Below, piece after piece: positions 48,681 to 59,821 of a stretch of 64,000 nucleotides of DNA. A program made the translations under genes and the position numbers. Source of the stretch: Cylindrobasidium torrendii FP15055 ss-10 (lineage: Eukaryota; Basidiomycota; Agaricomycetes; Agaricales; Physalacriaceae); assembly GCA_000934385.1 (NCBI GenBank), contig KN880431.1, forward strand, positions 124,001 through 188,000, given 5' to 3'. Each line of letters opens with the position of its first letter. Within the stretch, counting starts at the first letter, position 1. The notes below the pieces were generated by a model. It was not told the DNA's origin. It saw only the letters and a program-made list of their open reading frames with translations, and did no database searches.

Positions 48681-49021
48681 GGCGAAATTCGCCACACGAG
48701 GTCGTAAGGACGACTCTTACATCACATCCAGGGACACGCACAAGAAGACCAAGCAAGCAAGTACAAATAATAAGCCACGTTTTGATGGGCAACAATGAAC
48801 AATTCTTTGCTTCTGGACTTGTGTGTAAGTACAGAATGCGACAACTGTAGCATGCAAAGACCAAGCATACTTGTATCATTGTGTGTATTTGAGTGATCTG
48901 ACTGTAGGCAGGGATAACGGTATGTGTCTGACCAAGGGACACCCTTCGGGCCGGGCATGCGCCAGTCATACATAATCTCCCTGACTAAGAACCCATCCCA
49001 CCTGCCCCTGCTGCTCGCATA
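48681..49021. promoter_or_regulatory. Divergent intergenic region, phosphatase B and bZIP genes
   Basis: 341 bp between divergent starts. No element was recognised. Confidence 0.4.
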
Positions 49022-49724
49022 ATGAGCACCTTTAGCCAGCCCATACAGGATCCCAACCAACTACCACCGCTCACAATGGCGCCACCAGCGGCCCAAAGCG
49101 ATCCCACTACTCAGCCAGGCGCCTCACCGGGCCGAACCACCCGAAAGCGCAAGACACCTCCAACTGAACCAGACACAACCTCAATGGAGCATCAACCAGG
49201 ACCACCGCCAGGCGTTTTCCCGCCCCCTCCGCACCATGGAATGATTCTTCCTCCTGGGATGCCCTATCCGCCCCCATATGATTTCTCGCCGAGCGGCATG
49301 CCTCCTCCACCACCAGGCTCAGACGGAGGATCGGGAGGGCGAGCGCTGAGCACGAGCAAGCGTGCAGAACAGAACAGAAAGGCACAAAGGGCATTCAGGG
49401 AACGCAGAGACCAGTGTGTAGTCAGCATCTGTCAGCGGCTTGATGCTCACCGTGTTATCCATCACCAGGCATGTCAAAGCCCTCGAATCGCGCTCTCAAC
49501 TCCTCGATGCAGCCCTGGCCTCTGCAGATGAAGCAAATCGTCGTTGGGAAGAATGCCGCTCCATCGTCGAAAATTTGAGGATGGAGAACACCCAGTTGCG
49601 CGTCGCGCTGGCTGCCCACGGGGTTTCCATCCCCGGTCCTCCTGGCAGTGGATTCCCCCCTCCGCCCACTGCGCCTCCCGGAGAAGAGCCTAAAGATGCT
49701 GAAGGCAATGATAAGAAGGATTAA
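49022..49724 (+). CDS. bZIP transcription factor, YAP-like
   Basis: Exons: 49022..49413 and 49469..49724 (215 aa). Residues 1-115 are Pro-rich (PPPGVFPPPPHHGM, PPGMPYPPPYDFSPS). The basic region reads SKRAEQNRKAQRAFRERRDQ, with the N-x-x-x-Q-x-x-F-R signature of the fungal Yap/Pap1 subfamily. The leucine zipper continues HVKALESRSQLLDAAL and VENLRMENTQLRVALAAHG. Pap1/Yap proteins bind TTACGTAA or TTACTAA-type sites. The C-terminus is short and Pro/Asp-rich and lacks the Cys-rich domains of Yap1, so redox control of the Yap1 kind is not indicated. Confidence 0.88.
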
Positions 49725-50325
49725 TCACTTTTATGGGGATCTTGCCGTCCAAGGTGGACTTTTAGGTTAGTTAGACATCGCGCGCTCATGTCCATAGTCA
49801 AATATGACTCCAGTGTAATATACGCCAAAAGGCGCACCATTTGAATCGTTCCAAGTCGTGTCGATGATGTCGGGATGAAAGACAGAATTGCAGGAAACTC
49901 AGGCAGATTACCAAGGCTTTGTCATATCCAATCGCCCTGTGCGGCGCAAATTGTTCACTGGACGTCGTAGAGTGTGTGTGCAACGTTGAACGCAATTTCT
50001 GACGCTCACAGCGACCTCCAGGTCGGGACAACAGCGCCAGGATCGTTCGTCCAGACACCTGGACTCAAGCAGAGCAAAAGCATTCTTAGAATCGTATGAC
50101 TACGTATCCCAAAGTCGCCCGGCAGCGCCTAGAGAGGCGGACGATCCCCGACGGCGTGTTCAACGCACTGTACGGCCATCCAATTGCTTGCTTGAACTCC
50201 GAGAGGCCATTACTGTCCTCCCTCCCCGTCTGACAGAAGCTTGATGACTAATCTCCGGCGCGGCTCGGCCTCAGGCGCCTCGTCTCGTGACAAACGCGTC
50301 TTGACAACAACGGTCACCTCCACCG
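49725..50325. other. bZIP - telomeric-candidate intergenic region
   Basis: 600 bp. An open frame from 50241 runs in a different phase from the next gene and was not called. Nothing else was recognised. Confidence 0.45.
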
Positions 50326-53254
50326 ATGGCAAAGAAGAACAAGCAAGTACAACCATGGCTGGCAAGCTGGATTCTCGATGTTTCAAGAAATTATGGCAGC
50401 AATTTTACCGCTGCGACGCGTCAGGAAGCCACAGCGACTATAGTCAAGGTGCGCGACTATGATCTCAATTAACAACGCCGTCTCATCTTCCTTAGGTCGT
50501 ACAGGCACCCACAATCGAAACTGATGCTTTCTTCACCGGCTATCTATGGGACAACTCGTACACAATCCATTTTCGCATACAACCCAGCGTCGTAAGAAAC
50601 TATCGTCAGAGGAATCCGTGCGTTACATGAATATGATCTATATGATAGTGTTGACATTGTCGTAGTCACCAGGACCCTAACGTCTCCACTGCAATTATCC
50701 ACCTTAAAGAGATCAAGTTGCGTGTGCAGAAAATACCCCAAGTAGGTCAAGACTACGCAACTCTCAAAGAGCAACTTGTGTTGGAGTGCCGTTCTTTTGA
50801 CCTTGTGGAAGTATTATCTGACCAGGAGTGGTCTATGCAACGGATCAAGGCTGCGAATATCGGCAAGAAGCACCCCGAAATCTCACAGTACCTCGAAGGT
50901 CTGCAAACTGGCGGCGGCGGCGGGTTTGTTTGCTAAATTTACAATTGTAGTAGCGTGGGCTGACATGGTTTTAGCAACGTCCACATTCGGCGGACGGAAC
51001 CCACAGCGGATGAACGCACCTACAACCATGTTGCCCCGACCGTCTTCCCATCTCAAGATTCCGCACGTAGCGACTATACCTATTCACCCAAACCAAAGAA
51101 ACCCGACATGCCCAAAATGCGCACTCCCCGCGTCAACGACCGTTCAACTGTTCGTGACATCTCCTCATGCTGAGCTTAGATACTCACAAGATTACTAGAT
51201 GCGTAAGCGTCATTCAGAATTATTGGCTGCTGCTTTTCATGATTCCTCAGGCATGGCCATCGTTCTCTTTCAACAAATAAATGTTAACATTCGTTTAGAT
51301 TCAGAGCAACCAGATCAACCCTTCGCTTCATCGTCCAAAATCGCAGGTCAGGACTGAAGCATCATCTTGCGAAATCTTATGAATGTTCTGACAGAACCTC
51401 GCCCGAAACCTAATAGTGTCTCGAACTCGAGCCCAGAAGTGCCCATACCTTGGAGTCCGTCACCCCCGCGCGCAGCTGTTCCCCCCATACCCTCCAGGTC
51501 ACCCTCACCCACCGCCAATAAACAGCAACCCAAGCGTCGAAGGGTGTTGGAGCACGATGTTGATGCCAATAGCGAACATGAAGTCGAAATGGCGCTTTCT
51601 CCAGTACGGCGTGAGCGCTCCGTTTTGGATGCATCCAGTCCGTTCAGAAGTTATTTACCGTCATCGCCAGGGACTCCGCGCAGACCAGCCAGCCCTGCCG
51701 TCAAGGTTGAGGAAGACTCGAGCCAAGTGTCGTTGAACGGCTTTCAACCAAGGCACGACGTTTCTCGACGTGTGCCGGAACGCAACCCAGAGCCCATTCC
51801 GCATCCCTCGCAGCGTCGGGAGCTTGTGCCGGCCTCGGAGAGCACACAGTCCCAGAATAACAAACAGACGCCGCATAAGGCTTTGCAATCTGGTGTTCTG
51901 ACAAAGTCTTCGCCGTCGAAGGAAGGTGATGTGTCGTCCAGAGGGGTAGATGGCGGGGAGCGTGCGTCTTCAAGGAGCAGCGTATCTGACGACTCTTCAT
52001 CCGAGTCTGAGTCCGACAGTGCGGAAGAGGGTTCTGATAGCAATGCTCTAGCGAATATGTCGTTGTTCAGTGGTGATGAGGACGGGGACGGGGACGACGA
52101 GGACGGTGCAGATAACAATGATAACGACGACAATGGGGACGATGAAAAGAACGATGAGGACGACGACGACGACGGTGAATTAATGACACAGGCCGTCGAA
52201 ACTGGACCATTACAGCAGGCTGAAACGCACACTCCTTCTCAAGGACTTGCACCCGTTGAGGCGGCGTCCATTGCAGGCTCCCCTCAGAGGTCAACAAGAT
52301 TCGTGACTACGAGTCGCGACAGGCGGCAAGCACCGCGGCAGTTGGCAGTCAAAACTGTATCTGGCCAAGCACCCCGGCAGTTAGCGGTCAAAACAGCCTC
52401 TGGGCCGTCAAGGGTGGTGCGGGGGCCAGCAGCTGCGCGAAAGACTGCATGTCCTCCATCTTCAAGTAGCGAAAAAGACGAGGATATGGAGGAACAGTTT
52501 GAAGAGGCGGATTCGCTTGCAGTGAATGTTGGCACCCAGCAAGCCGTGACCGAGAGGCGGCAGGACGTAATGGATGCCAGTGATGAAGAAGAACATGAGG
52601 GTGAAGGTGAAGAGGGTGGGGGTGAGGGTGAAGAAGACAAGGATAAAGAAGAGAAGGATGTGAATTCGCGTGATGCGTATGAGGATGAACATCAGCCAAT
52701 CGCACAGGGCCACGGCAAGCGCAATGAATCCAACTATGCTGACCAGGACATGGGCCCAGAGGATCTTGCGCCCCATGCACATTCAGAAGCAGCCGGGCCG
52801 GATCGACCTGGTAAGTAGCAGCTCTCCTTATCAACTCAGCGGTTCTCAACTTTATGTTCCAGAAGACCTCGAAATGGCCGACTCCACACGCGAAAGACCT
52901 CGAGATCTATCTGATGACGACCAGAAAATCGAAGATAACCTTTTTGGTGCGGATAGCCCCCGAGGAATGCGTGCCGAGGTCCATGAAAATGAACAGAACG
53001 CATGGAGGGAGCGTCCGGTCGATGGGTCGGTACTGAAGCACAAACAGTCTGATTATCGGATGGATGAAAAGGAAATGCTCGTGCGACAACCTGGTGGGCA
53101 AAGGCAGTCAGCAGGTGGTCCATCGAGGGTGTTCCTCGGCCGTCAACCCAGGATACGAGTGAACACCATCATGCCTCTAGAATCCCCACCGTGTTTTAAG
53201 AGCTTCTATATGCTCGCGATGAGCATGCAGCAGCCTGAGAGGAGTGATCTTTAA
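50326..53254 (+). CDS. Candidate TPP1/Tpz1-like telomeric OB-fold protein
   Basis: Exons: 50326..50448, 50496..50617, 50666..50923, 50975..51131, then a short-exon region (about 51180..51350), 51395..52810 and 52863..53254. Start is MAKKNKQVQPWLASWILDVS. PWLASWILDVSRNYG resembles the PWI-x-x-xI opening of the TPP1/Tpz1/Est3 OB fold. FFTGYLWDNSYTIHFRI, VSTAIIHLKEIKLRVQKIP and EQLVLECRSFDLVEVLSD could form the remaining strands and helix. From exon 51395 the protein is disordered: S/T-P sites, a KRRR motif and very long Asp/Glu runs, with a 39-nt tandem duplication at 52327..52404 (QAPRQLAVKT twice). Splicing between 51132 and 51394 is uncertain and may include an 11-nt microexon. The shelterin assignment is inference from one pattern; a generic OB protein is possible. 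Confidence 0.5.
52327..52404 (+). repeat. 39-nt in-frame tandem duplication
   Basis: Two adjacent 39-nt copies (52327..52365 and 52366..52404) encode QAPRQLAVKTVSG and QAPRQLAVKTASG inside the disordered part of the telomeric candidate. A few third-position and other differences show it is not brand new. Confidence 0.8.
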
Positions 53255-53734
53255 TGTGTACATATATTTAGTTTTGCTGGTGGCATGCTCAATGTGGAGA
53301 ATTTTTTTTTCTGGTGGGACTCCCGCTTCAGATCTGGATGGGGAGATTCGCAAACGACAGTGTGAGATCAAATTGCGGTCCAACAGGGTCCAACAGTGGG
53401 CCGGATGGAATCCGGGAGTGACTCGGACGTGCTTCGCAGCCATGTTCTGAGCATAAAACGCCCCCCAACCGTGGAAGACGTGCGGTTCAAATGAGCGTAG
53501 CCCATTCGATTTGTGACTGGCTGGAGCGCTGTCCATTTTTCTGAATGAAATGGACATTTTTGCAGGCGGACGAAGTAATAATATGATGTTCCGAGTAGGG
53601 ATCAGAGTTCGGCCGGCATCACATGATCAATCCGCTCTTTCTTTTGGGCAACCATCGGCGCTGGGCACTTCTGTGTCAAAAGATCGGATTCTGCGCCTCT
53701 TTTCTGGACATCCCCGTCGCTGTGAACGACGTCG
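53255..53734. other. Intergenic region and possible 5' exon of next gene
   Basis: It contains a T-run near 53303. An open frame beginning at ATG 53550 may supply the first exon of the next gene. Otherwise nothing was recognised. Confidence 0.35.
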
Positions 53735-56630
53735 GTGGCCTGGAAGCGCTACCACAACCTTCAAGAACGCAAGTGGGTCGCTCAGCAGCGGCCCTCCTCA
53801 AGAACACTGTCCTCGCACGACCCTGCGAGCCCGTCTGTCGCCATCGCCACTGGCCCGGTCCAACTTCCGTACAAGTCACTGTGGAGGGACACCCTCGTGT
53901 TGCTCATGAGCATTTCTTTCGGCGGATTGGGGCTCATGTCCTTCCGCAATCCTTTTGCGGACGTCACCGGTGCTCTCTGGGGCAAAGGCGACATCCGTTC
54001 CATGTTCTGGCTCATCGTATTCAGCATCGTCTGCCTCGTCATGGGTGCGTGCACATATACTATCAATTTTCTCGTCTACTGATCTATTACTTATAGCATA
54101 TCTCACTAATCCCTCGGAAACTTCATTCCGCACCTTTCTGACTGAACAATCTTTTCGACATCACTTGCGCCGTCTAGATGATAATCTGGACGACCAAGAA
54201 CTCGAATCACATATCTCACCAGCAAACCGCAAGCCAGCAAACGTCGTTCTTACACCCTCTTTCGATAATCGGTCTCCTTTCCATTTTGCAAACCGGGCTT
54301 CTGTCTCTCTTCGCACCCCGAAACATGTCTTTCATAGCTTTGGAATCTTCACGATAGCAGCCATCATCCCCGTCACAAAACCGGAACGCATAGCTTCTAA
54401 AGCGCTCGAGAATTCCTCTGTCATTTGCGATTCTTGGTATGTAGGCGCGTTCGGGAGATGGTGGCGAGGAGGGGTTCTGGAGGCATGGTATCAGGACGTC
54501 TTCGCGCGAACGAGCGACGAAGAGAGTTGGAGCTCGGGGATCCTGGGCATGAAGACCACTGAGAGGTCCAACGAATGCTCTGGTGCGTCTTATTGTCTCG
54601 GAGACACTGCATTCGCTAAGCATATTTTGACAGGGCTCCCTTTTTCCACTAAGAACTTACCTCCTCATCTCTTGTCGCGAGGCTCGCCGCCTCGGCTCAG
54701 GAATCGCGAAAAGTCTTCCCAGCGTTCGTCTGGTCGCAGCTCCACCCCGCCCCCACTCCCCAAGTCTGCTTCGTTACCACTGCATGCCACTCGGACGGCC
54801 GGCGAACAGCTTCCTATCGCACCGCCCCTGCCACATTCGAAACAGGTCTATGCCGACAGTCTCAGCTCCGGGTTGCCGGGCCATGCTTATGTTGGCTTTG
54901 ACCAATCCCCCGTGGTTGTGGAATTACTGCAACAAGTCTCGACATCCAAATCTTCTATCCTCGACCTACGCAATCAACTCAATGACTTTCGGCAGGGCGC
55001 CGCTCAGACCCATGCCGCGCTGATGGAAGAGCTTGAAGAATGCCGTGAGAAGAAGCGCCAGGAGGACACAGGCAGGAACGAGCTCAAGACTAAGACGAAA
55101 ACACTGGATGACTCCAAACGCCAGGCAGAAGCTCAAAAACGAGACGTCGAAAAACGGCTCCGCTCTGCTGCTTCTCGTCGGGATGACATGCGCCACCGGA
55201 TTAAAGACGTTGACTCCGAGATTTTGCGTCTACAGCGCAATCTCAAGACCCCGCCAGCCACCCCGAGTGACGCTGAATCCCCGGATCACGAACTCCAAGC
55301 CGCGCTCATGGCCAAACGCGAGGAAATCACGGTCGCGGAGGGTGCTGTCACCACTCTGACTGCACGCACAAAGGATTTGGAAGACAGGCTTGCGGCCCAG
55401 AAAGAGCGACTGCGCACAATACGCGAACGTTCTCAGAACCTGGAGACTCACTCAGCACCACTTTACCCCAGCGATGCATCTGCCGGTAATTGGCCTCCCT
55501 CCGAAACTCATTCCCGCGATGATTCCAACATTTCCTTGCCGGATTTCGCAGACGCTGGCTTTTTACCCACTGTTACCCAGCGTGTCCGTTCCACGTCCTC
55601 TGATGCCTCATCCCACCCGTCAAACATGTCTGTCGGGGCTGCCAATCATTCACCCGTTGGAACTCGCGACCTTGGTACCGTGCCTCTGGACATCCCTAAG
55701 GCTATCAACTTCTCGCCCTTCGCGGACCTCGACCAGCCACCCATTGCTTTGTCGCCTACGGCAGCCAATCTTATTCCAGCCGGCCTTATGTCTTCATTGG
55801 CACTTGATAGCACGGACGCCATCTCAAGCTCGTTCCGTTCAGAAAGTGACATGTTTCTCGACCGTCACTGGCGTACCGATCACTCTCTGGTTAGCCCACC
55901 CCGCAGACGGCAGACTTCCTCTGACGAAGACCTCACTCTGTCGTCGCCCTCTTCCCTGCACGGGCCAGTGGGCGGCAGTGACACCGAGTATGATCCCTTC
56001 GAGGTTCGTATGCCGCTTGACCACGAGCGGGAACGTCTCTCCTCCATGGACATGCAGCGGGCGTCTTTCTTGCCACGCAACCCTTCGTTTTCGGTCACAC
56101 CTGCGAATTTCTCTGATGACGAGATAATCGACGGCAAAGACAAGAGCCCAAGTGGCCGCCGCTGGTTTCACTCATCGCCCAAGCAGAAGAAAGGACTTAA
56201 CCCTGATGCAAAGGCTTTCACGTTCTGGAAGGGGCGTTTGTCAGCCAATTCAGGTCACACGGCGACTATGTCTTTCGATGCACTCAATCCGCATGGCATC
56301 AGTCACCATAATCTCACAGCGACGACCGCAGACAGCAGCACCCTCCTCCGTGCCTTTGCACCTTCTCCAGAGGAGCGGGAGGTTCTCCAGCGCGCGCTTG
56401 GTAGTTCAACCAATGCCAGCTTGGAGCGTCTTCCTAGCTTGAGCGAAGCGATCCCAAGCATACCGCCATCGCCTTCGCACGTACACGCCCAGTCGGATCT
56501 CTCTGGCATTTCGACGGCGGATAAGATTCCGTCTTGGCTTCAGACACTTTCGTGGGGGCGTAAACCTCAGCCTGCCGTGTTCAGCCCTTGGGATCCGGAG
56601 GAGGAGACGTTGGTTGAGAAGAGTGTGTGA
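53735..56630 (+). CDS. Membrane-anchored coiled-coil protein, unknown
   Basis: Codirectional exons: about 53735..54044 (5' end uncertain), 54097..54582, 54634..56630. Two hydrophobic segments near the N-terminus (WRDTLVLLMSISFGGLGLMS and MFWLIVFSIVCLVMAYL) are followed by a basic/Ser-rich part with FGRWWRGGVLEAWYQDVF. A coiled coil of about 150 residues comes next (SILDLRNQLNDF, TKTLDDSKRQAEAQKRDVEK, RIKDVDSEILRLQRNLK, VTTLTARTKDLEDRLAAQKE). The long Ser-rich tail ends PAVFSPWDPEEETLVEKSV. Intron 54583..54633 is 51 nt and stopless. The true start is not settled: the clear reading begins YHNLQERKWVAQQRP and may be spliced to an exon starting at ATG 53550. Function unknown; possibly a tether at an organelle surface. 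Confidence 0.6.
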
Positions 56631-57129
56631 AGAGATGGCATTCAATGATTTATTTATGGCTGCAGCCGGTTCAGGCCAGGGCTCGCGTAGTTTCGATACA
56701 ATGTGTGTACATAAGTGAATGCTTAACGTTGCAAGGTGTTGGGCCTTGGTTATTATTGACTGGCTGTTGTGAGTAGTTGTTCTACTACTACTTACGTAAG
56801 GTTCTACTACTTCACATAAGGTTCTACTACTCACGTCAGGTTCTACTACTGTACTCATAAGAGAATTCCCAGTTCATCATGCTTGCTATTGCCATTACTT
56901 GAATACTTGTGTCAGCGAAAGCAGGAAATGTATCTGTTCGAATTCATTGGGCTGAGGTCCAGAAGTAGCTTGTGGACGTCTCGAGTGATCTGACCTGATG
57001 TACAAGCACAATCAGGTTGAACAGTATACTTATGTCTAGAGGCTGTGGGCCTGATGAGAACGTTGCTCGTGATTTTGTGTTCAAGCAAATTAGTGCAGTT
57101 GGTTCAGAGCAAAATAGAATTCCCAAAAT
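56631..57129. other. Convergent 3' intergenic region
   Basis: 3' flanks of the coiled-coil gene (+) and cysteine synthase (-). It holds the four-copy tandem repeat at 56779..56861; nothing else was recognised. Confidence 0.5.
56779..56861. repeat. Degenerate tandem repeat, 4 copies of 19-22 nt
   Basis: Copies start with GTTCTACTACT at 56779, 56801, 56821 and 56840. Variable 3' parts are CTTACGTAAG (a palindrome containing TTACGTAA), TCACATAAG, CACGTCAG and GTACTCATAAG. The conserved core is GTTCTACTAC. The variable tails resemble bZIP half-sites (TACGTAA, CACGTCA, ACTCAT). Confidence 0.85.
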
Positions 57130-58375
57130 TTAATCCAATACAGCATACTTCTTCAAATGTTCAGGTATCGCGCTGGTCAGACCCTTCGTCTCCAGCCACT
57201 TCTTCGAGAACAAGCGACTTTGGTAGCGATATGCGCCGTCGCACAGCATCGTCACGATAGTCTTTCCCTTGCCCAATCTGCCTGCAAGTTCGACAGCTGC
57301 AGCAACATTCAATGCTGAACTTGCGCCAAGGTATACACCTTCGTTGTCGAGAAGCTGGTAGAGCATGCTGATTGAGGCTTCGTCTGGCACGGTGAACGCG
57401 CCGTCAATGTCGTTGACGAATGTAGCAAGGTTGTCGGTGATCCTGCCTTGGCCAATACCTTAACGCGCGGGGGAGTCAGCTGCGTGTGACTGGATGAAGT
57501 GAAGGCTTGCTTACCCTCAGTGATAGAGCTTCCAGACCTTTCAGTGAGCTTGCCACCGCTGGAGATGTAGCTTGTGAGTACACTGCCCGGGGGATCCGCC
57601 AACCAGATCTGGGTCTTTCCTCCGCTCTTCTCTTTGAGGAATTTTCCAGTGCCTGCCAATGTGCCGCCAGTGCCAGTCGCACAGACAAACGCGTCCAGCT
57701 GTCCGTTCGTTTGTTCCCAAATCTCAGGGCCCGTAGTTTCGTAATGCGCGCGTGCATTGGATGTATTATCAAATTGGTTTGTCCAGACGGCGTTGTCAAG
57801 CTTCTCTGCGAACTCGCGCGCCTGATGGTTGTAGTTCGCTGGGTTCTCGAATGCAACTGCAGGGACAGGGTACACTTCCGCGCCGAGCATGCGCAGAAGG
57901 TCAATCTTCTCTTGGGATTGTGTGTTTGGCATGAAGATTACGCAGCGGTAGCCCCGTGCGCGGCAGACGTGTGCGAGACCAATGCCAGTATTACCGGCAG
58001 TGCCTTCGACAACAGTCCCACCAGCTTTGAGACTGGACGATATTACTTGTATTAAGTGATGAAGTTGACTGAGAGGCAAATCACGCACAGTCCACGTTCC
58101 TCCGCATCGCGTACGACGCCAAGCGCCGCGCGATCTTTCACGCTCCCTCCAGGATTTTGGAATTCGGCCTTGCCCAGAATCGTGCACCCTGTCTTCTCAG
58201 AAAGCGTTTTGAGGTGAATCTAGAGTCATGGATGAGATGGCCATCTTGGTAAGGACGCAAGAAAGAGGCGGACTAATGGAGTGTTTCCGATGGCTCCAAC
58301 GAAGCCGTTCGTCGAGCCCGTCGTAAACGCGCGGCGAAGTAAACGGGCTGAGCGAGCAGCACGCACGGCGAACAT
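57130..58375 (-). CDS. Mitochondrial cysteine synthase-like PLP enzyme
   Basis: Beta-family PLP enzyme like fungal mitochondrial cysteine synthases (Cys12/YGR012W type), making cysteine from O-acetylserine and sulfide. Exons: 58274..58375, 58089..58219, 57515..58032, 57130..57458 (359 aa). The presequence is [28 protein letters not shown] begins the fold; the PLP lysine lies in [12 protein letters not shown]. The substrate loop reads [35 protein letters not shown] binds the PLP phosphate, and [18 protein letters not shown] closes the C-terminal part with the Ser that contacts the pyridine nitrogen. Specificity for O-acetylserine cannot be proved from sequence. Confidence 0.9.
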
Positions 58376-58843
58376 GGTGGATGTAGTGCAAGACGAAAAT
58401 TGGACGCTGCTTAGAATCCATCGTTGAGCACAAAGCACGTCATTTCACCATGTTGACGGTACACCATTCCGGCAACAGTCGGACATCTGTGGGTCCAGCC
58501 AAGGTATTCAACACACACAGTACTAATTCCAGAGAAAGTAAAATCGATTTCCAAGGTCTACATACATGCATAACGGAAGAATGGCAAGATATGCGGCGCT
58601 ACACCATTCAAGCAAGATTAAAGATGTGTGTATACTGGACCAACCGAGTGTAAGACTAAAAGAGATGGAAAGACAGATGGCGAGGGACCCCGAAACGGCA
58701 TGAAGGTAGGTACGAATGTCCGTTTTGACGTTGCAGGTTCGTATAGGACTATTCGTTCAAGGCCATGAGTGTAGAAAGCTAGCTAGTAAGGAAGAAGAGG
58801 GCAGCAGCATGGGTATACGAAAAGGTCGAGCGGCCAAGGGCCT
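58376..58843. other. Cysteine synthase promoter / ARF1 3' region
   Basis: About 470 bp between two minus-strand genes. No gene or repeat was seen. Confidence 0.5.
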
Positions 58844-59644
<801 letters not shown>

Positions 59645-59821
59645 TGTTTCTACGCAATTATCTTGAATTTAAAAGAGCGACTGGGGGTTGGTGCGACGGT
59701 GGTACGAGGATGAAGAAGGGAAGCGGTCAGGCAGGGAAGGTGGCAGTCAAACAAACCCAAACTCGGCATGCGCTTTCGCGCTCAGACTTATTGGCCTGTG
59801 ACTTTACCAACACCGTCTTGA
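59645..59821. promoter_or_regulatory. Shared upstream region of ARF1 and phosphatase A
   Basis: 177 bp between divergent start codons. Bidirectional promoter inferred from geometry. Confidence 0.5.

Noticed and set aside
50241..50462. Separate small gene at 50.24 kb
   Set aside because: It is out of frame with the OB-fold exon that overlaps it and lacks a domain; the exon reading MAKKNKQVQPW is better supported by splicing phase.
51416..51736. Alternative frame through the disordered exon of the telomeric candidate
   Set aside because: The competing frame stays open for over 1.4 kb and joins cleanly to the last exon; this one stops early.
53470..53500. Possible tRNA B-box (GGTTCAAAT)
   Set aside because: No matching A-box and no cloverleaf could be drawn around it.
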